Assembly (NCBI GenBank): GCA_028290305.1 | Contig: JAQGKC010000422.1 | Location: 1 to 25,040 of the forward strand | Source: Bradyrhizobium sp. | GTDB taxonomy: Bacteria > Pseudomonadota > Alphaproteobacteria > Rhizobiales > Xanthobacteraceae | DNA: 25,040 bases | Reading direction: 5' to 3' | Shown here: positions 1 through 8,528 of the stretch, one piece after another | Layout of the letters: every line of letters starts with the position of its first letter | Position numbering within the stretch: the stretch's first letter is position 1 | The notes under the pieces: model-generated | What the model was told of the DNA's origin: nothing | What the model saw: only the letters and a program-made list of their open reading frames with translations | The model's database searches: none | Program-made: the position numbers and the translations under genes

Positions 1-34
1 CAGCGCCGAAGAAATCCAGGGGCCGCGCTGTAAG

Positions 35-72
35 ACTGGATGGCTTCGTCGCTGCGCTCCTCGCAATGACGG
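35..72. repeat. End of a dispersed intergenic repeat
   Basis: This stretch, ending in CTCCTCGCAATGACGG, matches from memory the terminal part of a short repeat found many times between genes in Bradyrhizobium genomes. Only one end appears to lie in the window. It sits upstream of the monooxygenase gene and no ORF covers it. The family assignment is from recall, not from a search. Confidence 0.4.
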
Positions 73-202
73 ACTTGGGCTATTCCGCACAGCAAAATAT
101 CCCGACAAGCCGGATTTTTTTCTCTCGTTTTGTCTCTTGCGCTTTCGCGTCGCGGATAGAATGCTGTTCTCAACAATAGAAGAGTCTTGAGGGAGCTAAA
201 TC

Positions 203-1877
203 ATGTCCGCCTTGCAATCCATCTCCGTCAAAAGCCATGCCGCGGGCACCGAGACCCATGATGTCGTCGTGATCGGCGCGGGTTTTGGCGGAATGTATAT
301 GCTGCACAGGCTGCGCGGGCTCGGATTGTCGGTCCGGGTCTATGAGCAGGGCGATGGCGTTGGCGGCACCTGGTACTGGAACCGTTATCCCGGGGCGCGC
401 TGCGATGTCGAGAGCATGCAATATTCTTATTCGTTCTCGGACGAGTTGCAGCAGGAATGGGACTGGAGCGAGCGCTACGCGCCGCAGCCCGAAATTTTGA
501 AATACGCCAACCATGTCGCCGACCGCTTCAATTTGCGGCCGAATATTCAATTCAACACCCGCGTCGATCGGGCCGCGTTCGACGAGAGCACCAACACATG
601 GTCGGTAACCGCGTCCGACGGCAAGACCGTGACGGCAACTTACGTCGTTCTCGCCACCGGCTGCCTGTCGAACGCGCGGATGCCCGATATCAAGGGCCTC
701 GGGGATTTCAAGGGTAAGGTCCATCATACTGGCCATTGGCCGCATGAGCCGGTGGATTTCACCGGCCAGCGCGTCGGCGTGATCGGCACCGGGTCGTCAG
801 CGATCCAATCGGTGCCCGTCATCGCCGAGCAGGCCAGCCATCTCACGGTGTTTCAGCGTACCGCGAATTTCAGCATTCCCGCCCGCAATGCGCCGCTGAC
901 GCCAGAAGAGCGGAACTCATTCCGATCCAACTATCCGGAGATCCCGGCGCAAGGCCCGCGAAGAAATGAAGAACGGCATCGTGCAGGAAGTGCCCGACCG
1001 TGGCGCGCTCGATGATGGCGACAATGAGCGCCGCGGCAAATACGAAACGCGCTGGAGCCGCGGCGGGCTCACCTTCATGGGCGTCTACAACAACCTGGCG
1101 CTCGACAAAGCGGCCAACGACACCGCCGCCAATTTCGTTCGCGAAAAGATCGCGGAGATCGTCAGGGATCCGCACACGGCAAAGCTGCTGCAGCCCAACA
1201 ACCATCCGATCGGGTCGAAACGCATTTGTGTCGATACCGATTATTACGCGACCTTCAACCGCCCGAACGTGACGCTGGTCGACATCAAATCCAACCCGAT
1301 CGAGGAAATCCTGCCGAATGCGGTGCGCACCGGCGGGAGAGAGTACGAGGTCGATGCGCTGGTGCTGGCCACCGGCTTCGACGCGATGACGGGTTCAGTG
1401 GCCAAGATCGAGATTCGCGGCCGCGATGGACGGACGCTCAACCAGAAATGGGCCGAAGGACCGCGCACCTATCTCGGCCTGATGAGCGAGGGCTTTCCCA
1501 ATCTGTTCGTCATCACCGGCCCCGGTAGCCCGTCGGTGCTGAGCAACATGATCGTCTCGATCGAGCAGCACGTCGACTGGATCACCGATTGCATCGCCTA
1601 CATGCGCGACCGCGACCTCGATGCCGTGGAAGCGAAGAAGGAAGCCGAGGACAATTGGGTGGCCCATGTCAACGAAGTCGCCCACGGCACGCTCTATCCG
1701 CAGGCCAATTCCTGGTACATGGGCGCCAACATCCCGGGCAAGCCGCAGATCTTCATGCCCTATATCGGCGGCGTTGGGGTTTATCGCCAGATCTGCAACG
1801 ACGTCGCGGCAAAGGGTTATGAGGGGTTTGCGATGACGGGTACGGAGCGATTGCAGAAAATGGCTGCGTCATCCTGA
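203..1877 (+). pseudogene. Flavin-dependent Baeyer-Villiger monooxygenase, split by a +1 frameshift
   Basis: Type I Baeyer-Villiger monooxygenases are FAD/NADPH enzymes that insert an oxygen atom beside a ketone, turning cyclic ketones into lactones and linear ketones into esters. The 5' part encodes the FAD-binding GAGFGG (residues 25-30), a GTWYWNRYPGARCD segment, the family fingerprint FxGxxxHxxxWP as FKGKVHHTGHWP (169-180) and a second dinucleotide motif GTGSSA (195-200). The reading frame then fails near base 943. The rest of the protein continues in the next frame (open from 966, ending at 1877) with no loss of similarity. Removing one C from the CCC run at 943-945 gives YPEIRRKAREEMKNG across the join and a 557-residue protein, a normal family length. 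The start ATG follows GAGGGAG at a suitable distance. It stands alone, so its substrate is unknown; cyclohexanone- or phenylacetone-type enzymes are the closest comparison. It is either a recent pseudogene or a sequencing error. Confidence 0.88.
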
Positions 1878-1900
1878 GTGCCGTCTTTGCGCGTCATTTT

Positions 1901-1987
1901 GTAGGATGGGCAACGAAGCGTGCCCACCTCTTGCATCGTGAAATGTTTATGGTGGGCACGGCGCAAGCGTGCCTTTGCCCACCCTAC
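1901..1987. repeat. Dispersed inverted repeat (GGTGGGCAC...GCCCACCCTAC type)
   Basis: The left arm at 1901-1928 (GTAGGATGGGCAA...CGTGCCCACC) pairs imperfectly with the right arm at 1951-1987 (GGTGGGCACG...TTTGCCCACCCTAC), giving a long hairpin. The right arm has a close partial copy at 8529-8566. It lies between the end of the monooxygenase gene and the end of a minus-strand gene, so it could act as a bidirectional terminator. This repeat type is, from recall, common in Bradyrhizobium. Confidence 0.75.
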
Positions 1988-2015
1988 GAGCCTAATCTCG
2001 TCTTAAGTGTCCTTA

Positions 2016-2453
2016 TTAGTAGCACCGCATGACACTTACGGTTTGCACTTTGCCGCCACGCCCAGGAACCGTTACGGTCTCCGCGGGGCAGCTCGGCACA
2101 TACGGTCGTTCAGAAGGTGTGACAATCGGCGGATATCGATGTGCCCAATCCCAGGGAACATCATTTGTATACGTGTAATGCATATCGCCTGATGTCGGTT
2201 GCGTAACATCTACCAGGGGTTCGCCATTCGATGGCTCGTAGAAATATCCCCCTACACCCGGCCAGAAGGTCCCTTCATTGTTTCTCCGGTGATGCCGGAG
2301 CGATTGGGCGACTGGCGGATGGGGCGTCGAATGCGTCGAAGTAAACCCTCCACCATGCGCCGCTCCCGACCTGGCGAATGTCTCGTTCGCGGCGAGCATA
2401 AGCGCGACCACGCTGAGAGACGCGATAAACGCTCCATACATTCTATACGTCAT
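2016..2453 (-). CDS. Small secreted protein of unknown function
   Basis: I do not recognise a named family. From the chosen ATG the protein has 145 residues and begins with a clear Sec signal peptide: MTYRMYGAF, a hydrophobic core IASLSVVALMLAA, then a likely cleavage after NETFA near residue 27. The mature part is His/Gly-rich at first, then rich in Pro, Tyr and Trp, with only two cysteines (in PSCPAE and at VMRCY). It ends in TVTVPGRGGKVQTVSVMRCY, a tail I associate with periplasmic proteins of unknown function in Bradyrhizobium. The frame is open further upstream to a TTG at 2492, but that start would put a non-signal extension before the hydrophobic core. No strong ribosome-binding site is visible, so an ATG at 2441 is also possible. 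It belongs to a local group of small exported proteins. Confidence 0.7.
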   Translation of the reverse strand: MTYRMYGAFIASLSVVALMLAANETFARSGAAHGGGFTSTHSTPHPPVAQSLRHHRRNNEGTFWPGVGGYFYEPSNGEPLVDVTQPTSGDMHYTYTNDVPWDWAHRYPPIVTPSERPYVPSCPAETVTVPGRGGKVQTVSVMRCY

Positions 2454-2492
2454 GGCACGTACCAATTGGTTGGTTACCGAGCAGCACTCCAA

Positions 2493-2935
2493 CGCAGGCT
2501 AAGCCGGGCCTTTCGTGCCCGCAAATGCATAATTAATTATTAGTTAAGGCGTAATGTTAATAGAAGCATCCTTCATCAAAGATCACCACTGAAATGGTCA
2601 AGGACTTCACGGTGTACAAGGGGTAAGGCCGTGCTCGGCGGCCGAACGGACCAGGTGGTTGAGTTTGCCAGCACGAGCCTGTGGCGATGATCGTCAGGAA
2701 CCGAAGTAGGCGGATGACGACGGTCGCTCCGCTGTGGCGGATCGCGGCACGAAGGTAGCCGCGGTCGGTGGCGTCAGCCACCACTATCGAGGAAAAAATT
2801 GAGTCCGCAGCGAAAGGGCGAGCGCTTGGAAAACTCGGCGCAGAGCGCGAGGACAGCCTCGCGTCCGTTTCGTTTGCTCGATTAGACTAGGTATCGGAAT
2901 TATGTCACGTCACCAGAACATCAGTCTGGAACAAG
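2493..2935. other. 443-base stretch without a convincing gene
   Basis: The stretch begins AT-rich (an ATTAATTATTAGTTAA tract near 2530-2546) upstream of the minus-strand secreted-protein gene, and is likely to include its promoter. A 75-codon minus-strand frame at 2557-2784 has no good start or ribosome-binding site and an unconvincing composition. I see no RNA gene, transposase fragment or strong terminator here. Confidence 0.4.
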
Positions 2936-3079
2936 TTATCGATGCATCGAACTGTCATGCGACCCCGGTCGCCGTTCGATTTCATCTTCCAGCCAGTCGA
3001 AGACGACTTCGACCGGCGTCAAGGTGAGCGTGACCCACCAGATGATTCCCTTGCGGGCGGCGATCAGGTATGGCGTCAT
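2936..3079 (-). CDS. Possible 47-residue protein of unknown function
   Basis: The frame encodes MTPYLIAARKGIIWWVTLTL, followed by a segment of alternating hydrophobic and acidic residues (VEVVFDWLEDEIERR), which looks like a short membrane-associated helix plus a charged amphipathic helix. It starts 19 bases after the stop of the secreted-protein gene at 3099-3344 on the same strand, so the two could be co-transcribed. A GAGAAAG sequence about 12 bases before the ATG is a weak ribosome-binding site. A longer frame starts at 3133 but would overlap the upstream gene and adds a basic, unconvincing N-terminus. No family is recognised; the support is composition and position only. Confidence 0.35.
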   Translation of the reverse strand: MTPYLIAARKGIIWWVTLTLTPVEVVFDWLEDEIERRPGSHDSSMHR

Positions 3080-3098
3080 GGCGCTACAGGGCTTTCTC

Positions 3099-3344
3099 TT
3101 AGTTGTAGCCGCTGGTGCCGGACGACGAGCCACCGAACTGGGAATTGCCGGTTCCGCTCAACGTGCTCGGACCGTCTGGATTGCCGTTCGGATTGCCGTA
3201 GTTCGGATGCAAGACGACTGACGGCGCAGCATCCCTATAGATGGGATAGGTCCTGACGTGCGACTCGTGACGAACTGTGTTGGCAAGTGCGCACGTGCTG
3301 GAGAGCGCAAATGCCGAGGCTAACGTTATTATCGTAAGTTTCAT
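3099..3344 (-). CDS. Small secreted Gly/Asn/Ser-rich protein of unknown function
   Basis: The 81-residue product begins with a textbook Sec signal peptide, MKLTIITLASAFALSSTCALA, with probable cleavage after ALA at residue 21. The mature part is about 60 residues. It starts with VRHESHVRTYPIYRD and becomes low-complexity, with NYGNPNGNPDGPS and a Gly/Ser-rich tail ending in GYN. That suggests a disordered periplasmic or surface protein, not an enzyme. No family is recognised. It is divergent from the BA14K-type gene at 3538 across 193 bases that must hold both promoters, and a possible 47-residue gene follows it. No strong Shine-Dalgarno sequence is visible. Confidence 0.65.
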   Translation of the reverse strand: MKLTIITLASAFALSSTCALANTVRHESHVRTYPIYRDAAPSVVLHPNYGNPNGNPDGPSTLSGTGNSQFGGSSSGTSGYN

Positions 3345-3537
3345 GTTTTTGTCCGATTGAGTTGGTGTCGTTTACACAAACAGCAAATGGACTTTCGATT
3401 TGATCATCCCACTAAATTCTACTTTAAACGCGACAGTCCCTCACTTGATTTTGAAGAGGGGGGCGGGAACGCCGGGCTGTGATTTCGGTTCTGCTGCCAC
3501 CAGCTTAGTTGAGAATAATGCAATCACGGAGAATGCA

Positions 3538-3855
3538 ATGCACAAATTCAAAATTCTGACGGCTGCGGTAGCCCTGCTATTTGTTACTCCGGTCTTAGCC
3601 CAGGAGATGGGAGGAGCTACCGGACCGGGCCGCGCAAGTGGATTGGAGCCCACTTACAACAACGGCTACAACAACGGCTACTACAACGGCTACGATCAAG
3701 GAGGGCCCGTCCGGGTCGGACGTGGTGCGCTCGACGGCAACAACTCATACGCCATGAGCCCGGATGATGGCTACTGCGCCCAGCGCTATCGGTCCTACGA
3801 TCCGGCATCCGGAACCTACACGGGCTATGACGGACGGCGCCATTCCTGTCGATAA
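3538..3855 (+). CDS. BA14K-family secreted protein
   Basis: The 105-residue protein starts at an ATG preceded by GGAG at 3528-3531. The N-terminus MHKFKILTAAVALLFVTPVLA is a signal peptide with probable cleavage before QEMGG. The C-terminus GYCAQRYRSYDPASGTYTGY followed by DGRRHSC is the signature of BA14K proteins (named after a Brucella immunoreactive antigen, reported to have lectin-like activity): a Cys pair, the RYRSYDP segment and GYDG. Between them is a Tyr/Asn/Gly repeat region encoded by near-identical units (3655-3693). The frame is open upstream to 3400, but that extension has no signal-peptide logic and lacks the ribosome-binding site. It is likely periplasmic or surface-exposed; its role here is unknown. 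Confidence 0.85.
   Translation: MHKFKILTAAVALLFVTPVLAQEMGGATGPGRASGLEPTYNNGYNNGYYNGYDQGGPVRVGRGALDGNNSYAMSPDDGYCAQRYRSYDPASGTYTGYDGRRHSCR
3655..3693 (+). repeat. In-frame short tandem repeat encoding YNNG units
   Basis: The 12-base unit TACAACAACGGC occurs twice (3655-3678), followed by TAC and the shortened unit TACAACGGC, then TAC. It encodes a Tyr-Asn-Gly-rich linker inside the BA14K-type protein. Tandem units in frame can change number by slippage without breaking the gene. Confidence 0.7.
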
Positions 3856-4393
3856 GTTCAAGTCAGAGCGCTCCGCGCAATACGCCGATCTGGAAGCTCG
3901 AAGCCGCGCTGAAATGCCGGTCGTGCAGGAAGGTTCGCTACGCGCCTGTGCACCTAAGAAGCGGGAGATCGAGATCACGCCGGAAAAGTGGGTGCCTCCG
4001 GGCGAAGATCGGTAGGCCCCGCTCACTCACCGATTGCAAGTTTTCCGGGCCCTACGTGCGGCGATCCAATGATCATTTGAGGGACTCGCATCATACGGCG
4101 ATGAACTCACAAGCGACTTCGGCGCTGCGCTAACCTAAGATCGCGGCATGAGCACTCCGGCAAACACACAGAAAATGACGACTGGCTAGCCAAATCGGCG
4201 GCTGCCAACAGGAGGATCGCGAGGACGAAATCCGTCGCATCGGCGATCCCCGTCGTCCATACAGGGTGGTAATGGCCGCAACCACCGCTTGCTCTTCCGG
4301 CGCTGCGAGCCCATTCTTGCCAGGGATCCAGGACCCGTTCGATAAGGTCCAGGATCAGATCGCGCCATCGCGGTTCCCGCGAGGTCTTGATCC
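3856..4393. other. 538-base stretch without a convincing gene
   Basis: An open plus-strand frame ends at 4015 and has a plausible-looking C-terminal half (KREIEITPEKWVPPGEDR). However, its N-terminal part overlaps the BA14K gene in another frame and no start with a ribosome-binding site is visible; it could be a gene remnant. Minus-strand frames around 4107-4502 run into the start of the cyclase gene and look like chance frames. The right end should hold the promoter of the large regulator; the one clear structure is the inverted repeat at 4325-4356. Confidence 0.4.
4325..4356. promoter_or_regulatory. Inverted repeat upstream of the cyclase-ATPase gene
   Basis: GATCCAGGACC (4325-4335) and GGTCCAGGATC (4346-4356) are inverted copies with one mismatched position, separated by 10 bases. 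They end 37 bases before the start codon. This could be an operator or a leader-RNA hairpin. Function is inferred from position only. Confidence 0.3.
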
Positions 4394-7300
4394 ATGAACT
4401 GCTCCAGTTGCGGTTTCGAGGTTCAGAGCGGCTTTGCTTTCTGTCCAAAATGTGGGGCGAAGCAGCCGAACGCGTGCCCCGGCTGCGGCTATGTGTGCGC
4501 ACCAGATTTTACGTATTGCCCGAAATGCGGCGCCCAGGTCGAGGACGCCGTTAAAGCCGGCAACCAACGGAAGCCCTTTTCACCGACGGTTCCGATTGGA
4601 GCCCATCCACCAGCACCGATGCCGAACCCGGTTGTCGAGACCGCGCGAGGATCCCGGCCGACGCCCCAGAAGGTCGACACCGAAGCGAACCGCCGCACCA
4701 TTACCGTGCTGTTTGCGGACCTCAGTGGCTTTACCACGATGAGCGAGCGGCTCGACCCGGAAGTCATGCAGGCTTTTCAGAACGAATTGTTCGAGGAATT
4801 GACGGCAGCGGTGCAAAGTTTTGGCGGCTTCGTGGACAAATTCATCGGCGACGCGCTGCTCGCGCTGTTTGGTGCGCCGGCCGCGCATGAAGACGATCCT
4901 GAGCGCGCGGTCCGCGCGGCCCTCGACATGATCAGGCGGACGACGCAACTGGGAGAACGTTCGAAGGTATGCGCCGGTTCGCCGCTCATTCTGCATATCG
5001 GCATCAACACCGGGCACGTGGTTGCGGGTGGACTCGGTGCGGGCGCTACCAAATCCTATTCAGTGACCGGCGACACGGTGAATACCGCTCAACGATTGCA
5101 GTCGATGGCTCCGTCGGGCGAAGTACTGGTGGGACCGCTTACCTTCCGCCTCACGCGGCATGCATTCGCGTACGAATCACTTGGCGACGTTGCGCTTCGC
5201 GGCAAGGTGGGCAGCGTTCTGGTCCATCGTCTGAAGGGACCGCTCGACGCGCCGCGGGCAGCACGAGGGCTAGAAGTGCTTGGCCTTAGCGCGCCGCTGA
5301 TCGGGCGCGACGCGGAAGTAGCGCGTATGACGGGTTGCCTTGATCTGGCCTGTGGAGGGGCGGCTCAACTGGTGCAGTTGGTCGGCGAAGCCGGCATCGG
5401 AAAATCACGTCTGGCGAATGAATTCGTTGCCCGCGTTGGCGATGAGGACCGCTTCGCAGGCGTGGCGATCCGGCGGGCCATTTGCTCGCCACTGGGGGAA
5501 CAATCCTACGGTACTCTTGCCGCGGTGCTGCGCAGCGCTTACGGCATCGCGCAGAAGGCTTCCGCGGCAGAGGCGCAGGCCAAGCTAGCCGAAGCGCTGT
5601 CGGAGCTTGGCCTGCCGGCCGAAGAGGTCGAGCGCCTGATGCCGCTCTATTTCCATGTTCTCGGTCTCGGCGACCCCGACGCCGTCCTGCAGCATGTTGA
5701 GCCGGAACAGCTCCGGCGGCAGATTTTTTTCGCGATCCGCACCGTCTTCGAACGGCGTCTGGCCCTGTCGCCCCTCCTGATTATTGTCGAAGATCTGCAC
5801 TGGGCCGATGCCGTGTCTCTTGAGGCGTTGCGGTTCCTGATGGATCGGCTGGAGCGCTCGCGGCTGATGCTGGTGTTTACACACCGGCCAATGCTTGAAA
5901 TGGATCAGTTCGGCTCGGGTCGAATTAGCCATACAACCCTTCGGTTGGCACCCCTTGGCGTCGCTGACGGACAAAGCCTGCTCGCCGCCTTCTTCAATCA
6001 CGGCTGGCGTGAATCACCTGGAAATCTATTCAATCGAATTCTTGAACGTGCGAGCGGTAATCCGCTTTTCATTGAGGAAATCATACGCGGGCTCATTGAA
6101 GCCGGCACTTTGGAACGTGACGGCTCGCATTGGCGGATCAAGTCCGATGAAGCAGCCGCGGACATTCCCGCAAGCATTCAGGCGTTGTTGCTGGCGCGAC
6201 TGGACCGGCTGCCATATGAAGTGCGCCGGTTGGCCCAGGAGGCAGCCGTCATCGGCCCGCGCTTTGATGCTGCTCTGCTCAGTGCCACAGCGACCGAGCC
6301 GGCGAAAGCAGAAGCAGGGCTTGAACTTCTGTGCGACGCCGAGATTATCGAGGAGGTCGCGGGTGCGAACTCGATTTCTCTGCAATCCTATCGTTTCACG
6401 CAAACCATGCTTCAGGATGTGGTCTATCAAAATTTGCTTTTGCAGCGACGCATCGAGATACATGGACGGATCGGTACTGCCCTGGAGCGGTTGTATGGGG
6501 ACGAGCCCGAGCGGCTCGAAGATCTTATCCTGCTGGGACATCATTTCGGCCTGAGCGCGAGCAAGCCGAAGGGCTCGCGTTACCTGAGCGCGGCCGGCGA
6601 TCGAGCGCGCGCGATTTACGCGAATGATGACGCCATTCGTCTTTATCAGCAGGCACTCGCTGTCTTGTTGACCGCTGGCGATCAAGGACCGGAGCGGCTT
6701 GTGCTGTACGAGAAAATTGCCGACCTGTGTGGGGCGGCGGGCCGGCGTAACACGGCCGAGGAACATTACCAGACGGCGTTGGAGGCCCACCGCGCTGCAG
6801 GGGATCGCACCGCTGAAGCGCGAATACTTCGCAAGCTGGGCCGATTGCTGTGGGACGCCGGCAAACGAAATAGAGCGGAGGCTCATTACGCCGAGGCGGC
6901 TACGCTGCTCGAAGGGACGGACGCGCCGATTGAGTGGGCGCAGCTCTTGCAGGAGCGCGGCCGCCTCGCATTTCGCATGGGCGATCACGCGGCGGCCGCG
7001 AGGTGGGCAGACGAGGCGCTTGCCTACGCTCAATCCGTGCCGCCGGATGTGGATAAGCAAGCCGGACTCGAAGCGGCTCGCGCCACTGCGGAGGCTCTCA
7101 ATACCAAAGGTGTTGCACTGGCGCGGCTCGGGCGAAACCAGGAGGCCGTGCGCGAGGTGGAGCAAAGTGTCGCAGTCGCTGAAGCCGCCGGCCTTCTCAA
7201 CGCAGCCTGCCGCGGTTACACTAATCTCGGTGTGCTCTACACGATAGTCGACCCGGCGCAAGCGATTGAGGTGTGCCGGCGCGGCCTTGATGTTGCGCGT

Positions 7301-7717
7301 CGTATCGGCGATCTCGGCTTTCAGGCGCGCCTTCTTGCTAATCTCGCTGTCGCCTGTTGTACTTTCACGGACAGATGTGCCGAGGAGGGCGTGCCGGCTG
7401 CCAAAAAGGCGATCGAACTCGACCGGGCGCTGGATCAGCGCGAGCATCTCTCCGTGCCATTGATTGTGCTCGGGCAAATCTATCAGTGCCATTGCCAGCC
7501 GGAGCTCGCCGCCCGCTGCTACAATGAGGCAATTGAGGTGGCGAAGGAAACGGGCGAGCCACAGCAGCTCTTTCCGTGCTATGATGGTCTTGCGACGCTG
7601 AACCTTGATCGAGGCGACATGCCCGAGGCCGAGCGATATTTTGCTTTGGCACATGACGTCTGCGCCCGGCACGGGCTTGATCCCCACGGGCTGATCGTAC
7701 TGCCATTTCTTGATTAG
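4394..7717 (+). CDS. Zinc-ribbon / class III adenylate-guanylate cyclase / AAA-type ATPase / TPR regulator
   Basis: This 1107-residue protein combines four modules. Residues 1-46 form a double zinc ribbon with Cys pairs at 3/6, 17/20, 28/31 and 42/45 (plus C35). Residues about 100-285 are a class III nucleotide cyclase domain that keeps the expected residues: metal-binding Asp109 (FADLSGFT) and Asp153 (KFIGD), base-selecting Lys149, Asp227 (TGDTVN), Asn230 and Arg234, so it should be active and probably makes cAMP. Residues about 300-560 are a STAND-like ATPase with Walker A GEAGIGKS (331-338) and Walker B LLIIVED (461-467) followed by LHWAD. The remainder is helical with TPR-like repeats. 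No membrane segment is evident, so it is probably cytoplasmic. The ATG at 4394 follows GAGG at 4381-4384 and immediately begins the zinc ribbon. This architecture is known in rhizobia and mycobacteria, but ligands are generally unknown. The downstream peroxiredoxin gene starts 21 bases later. Confidence 0.93.
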   Translation: MNCSSCGFEVQSGFAFCPKCGAKQPNACPGCGYVCAPDFTYCPKCGAQVEDAVKAGNQRKPFSPTVPIGAHPPAPMPNPVVETARGSRPTPQKVDTEANRRTITVLFADLSGFTTMSERLDPEVMQAFQNELFEELTAAVQSFGGFVDKFIGDALLALFGAPAAHEDDPERAVRAALDMIRRTTQLGERSKVCAGSPLILHIGINTGHVVAGGLGAGATKSYSVTGDTVNTAQRLQSMAPSGEVLVGPLTFRLTRHAFAYESLGDVALRGKVGSVLVHRLKGPLDAPRAARGLEVLGLSAPLIGRDAEVARMTGCLDLACGGAAQLVQLVGEAGIGKSRLANEFVARVGDEDRFAGVAIRRAICSPLGEQSYGTLAAVLRSAYGIAQKASAAEAQAKLAEALSELGLPAEEVERLMPLYFHVLGLGDPDAVLQHVEPEQLRRQIFFAIRTVFERRLALSPLLIIVEDLHWADAVSLEALRFLMDRLERSRLMLVFTHRPMLEMDQFGSGRISHTTLRLAPLGVADGQSLLAAFFNHGWRESPGNLFNRILERASGNPLFIEEIIRGLIEAGTLERDGSHWRIKSDEAAADIPASIQALLLARLDRLPYEVRRLAQEAAVIGPRFDAALLSATATEPAKAEAGLELLCDAEIIEEVAGANSISLQSYRFTQTMLQDVVYQNLLLQRRIEIHGRIGTALERLYGDEPERLEDLILLGHHFGLSASKPKGSRYLSAAGDRARAIYANDDAIRLYQQALAVLLTAGDQGPERLVLYEKIADLCGAAGRRNTAEEHYQTALEAHRAAGDRTAEARILRKLGRLLWDAGKRNRAEAHYAEAATLLEGTDAPIEWAQLLQERGRLAFRMGDHAAAARWADEALAYAQSVPPDVDKQAGLEAARATAEALNTKGVALARLGRNQEAVREVEQSVAVAEAAGLLNAACRGYTNLGVLYTIVDPAQAIEVCRRGLDVARRIGDLGFQARLLANLAVACCTFTDRCAEEGVPAAKKAIELDRALDQREHLSVPLIVLGQIYQCHCQPELAARCYNEAIEVAKETGEPQQLFPCYDGLATLNLDRGDMPEAERYFALAHDVCARHGLDPHGLIVLPFLD

Positions 7718-7738
7718 TAAGAGTGAAGGAGGTCAACC

Positions 7739-8418
7739 ATGCCAGAACGTCATGTCGATGGACCACTGCAGCCGGGCGACCGCGCACCGAACATTGTGCT
7801 GGACGCGATCACACGCCAAGGCCAGATCGCGCTGGATGACTTTCGCGGCCAAAGCCCGATATTGGTCGGCCTGTTTCGAGGCCTGCATTGCCCGTTCTGC
7901 CGGCGCCATATCGCGGCACAGGCGCAACTTGACACCGCCCTGCGCGAGAAAGGCGTCGAAAGTCTCACGGTGGTCAATACGCCGATCGAGCGCGCGCGGC
8001 TCTATTTCCGTTACCACCCGTTGCCCAATCTGCTCGCCGCGTCCGACCCCGAGCGCGTCTCGCACCGCGCGTTCGGCCTGCCCAATCTCGAGTTTACGGA
8101 GAGCGAAACCGAGTGGCCGCGCAAGTTGGGTATGAATGCCGTGATGAGCATGCGGATGGACATGCCAGGCGAACTGCCCGAGCCGATGAATCCGATGGCG
8201 GCGGTTGATGTCCTCAACAAAAGGACGGTTACGAAATAACCGAAGCCGATCAGCGCATGCTCGCAACTGGCCAGGGCCAGCTATTTGGGCAGTTCCTGCT
8301 CGACCGTGAGGGTATTGTCCGCTGGAGCTTTACCGAAGTCCCCGAAGGCGGCCATCGCATGTTCGGGGCGCCGAGCCCCCAAGAGCTGATGTCGGCCGCC
8401 TCGCAGGTAGCAGGCTGA
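7739..8418 (+). pseudogene. Peroxiredoxin-like (AhpC/TSA family) protein, frameshifted near its C-terminus
   Basis: The thioredoxin-fold protein carries GLHCPFCRRH with Cys51 and Cys54, the position of the redox-active site in AhpC/TSA-like proteins, so it probably reduces peroxides or disulfides in the cytoplasm. The first frame ends at 8239 (166 residues) in LNKRTVTK. The next frame continues with DGYEITEADQRMLATG and ends LMSAASQVAG at 8418, the C-terminus I expect for this family. Adding one A to the AAAA run at 8219-8222 gives NKKDGYEITEADQRM and a 226-residue protein. The start has a strong AGGAGG ribosome-binding site and lies 21 bases after the cyclase-ATPase stop, so the two are probably one transcript. 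The break may be a real mutation or a homopolymer sequencing error. The exact reductant and substrate are unknown. Confidence 0.82.
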
Positions 8419-8528
8419 GCATCATAGTGTGTTTCGGCGTGCAATTCTACCCCGTGGTTGCGGACGGTACGAGCCTGTCTCGCGATAAGCATGGTTTGCC
8501 GTCCAGTCAAAGGGCGAGACCTGCGTTT

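Noticed and set aside
157..162. TAGAAT as a -10 box for the monooxygenase gene
   Set aside because: No -35 element lies at a usable distance: TTGCGC gives a 14-base spacer and TTGTCT gives 21.
2557..2784. 75-codon minus-strand frame with a hydrophobic stretch ending in a Cys (possible lipoprotein)
   Set aside because: The lipobox is poor, no suitable start or ribosome-binding site is visible, and I recognise no homologue. It remains possible but unsupported.
3655..3693. CRISPR-like short repeats
   Set aside because: The units are 12-base in-frame codon repeats inside a coding gene with no spacers and no cas genes nearby.
3764..4015. Plus-strand frame after the BA14K gene ending in EITPEKWVPPGEDR
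   Set aside because: The C-terminal part looks protein-like, but the frame starts inside the BA14K gene, lacks a ribosome-binding site and matches nothing I know; at most a gene remnant.
6026..7687. Long minus-strand open frame (553 codons) opposite the cyclase-ATPase gene
   Set aside because: It is the antisense shadow of a well-supported plus-strand protein with recognisable domains; its own product has no family features.
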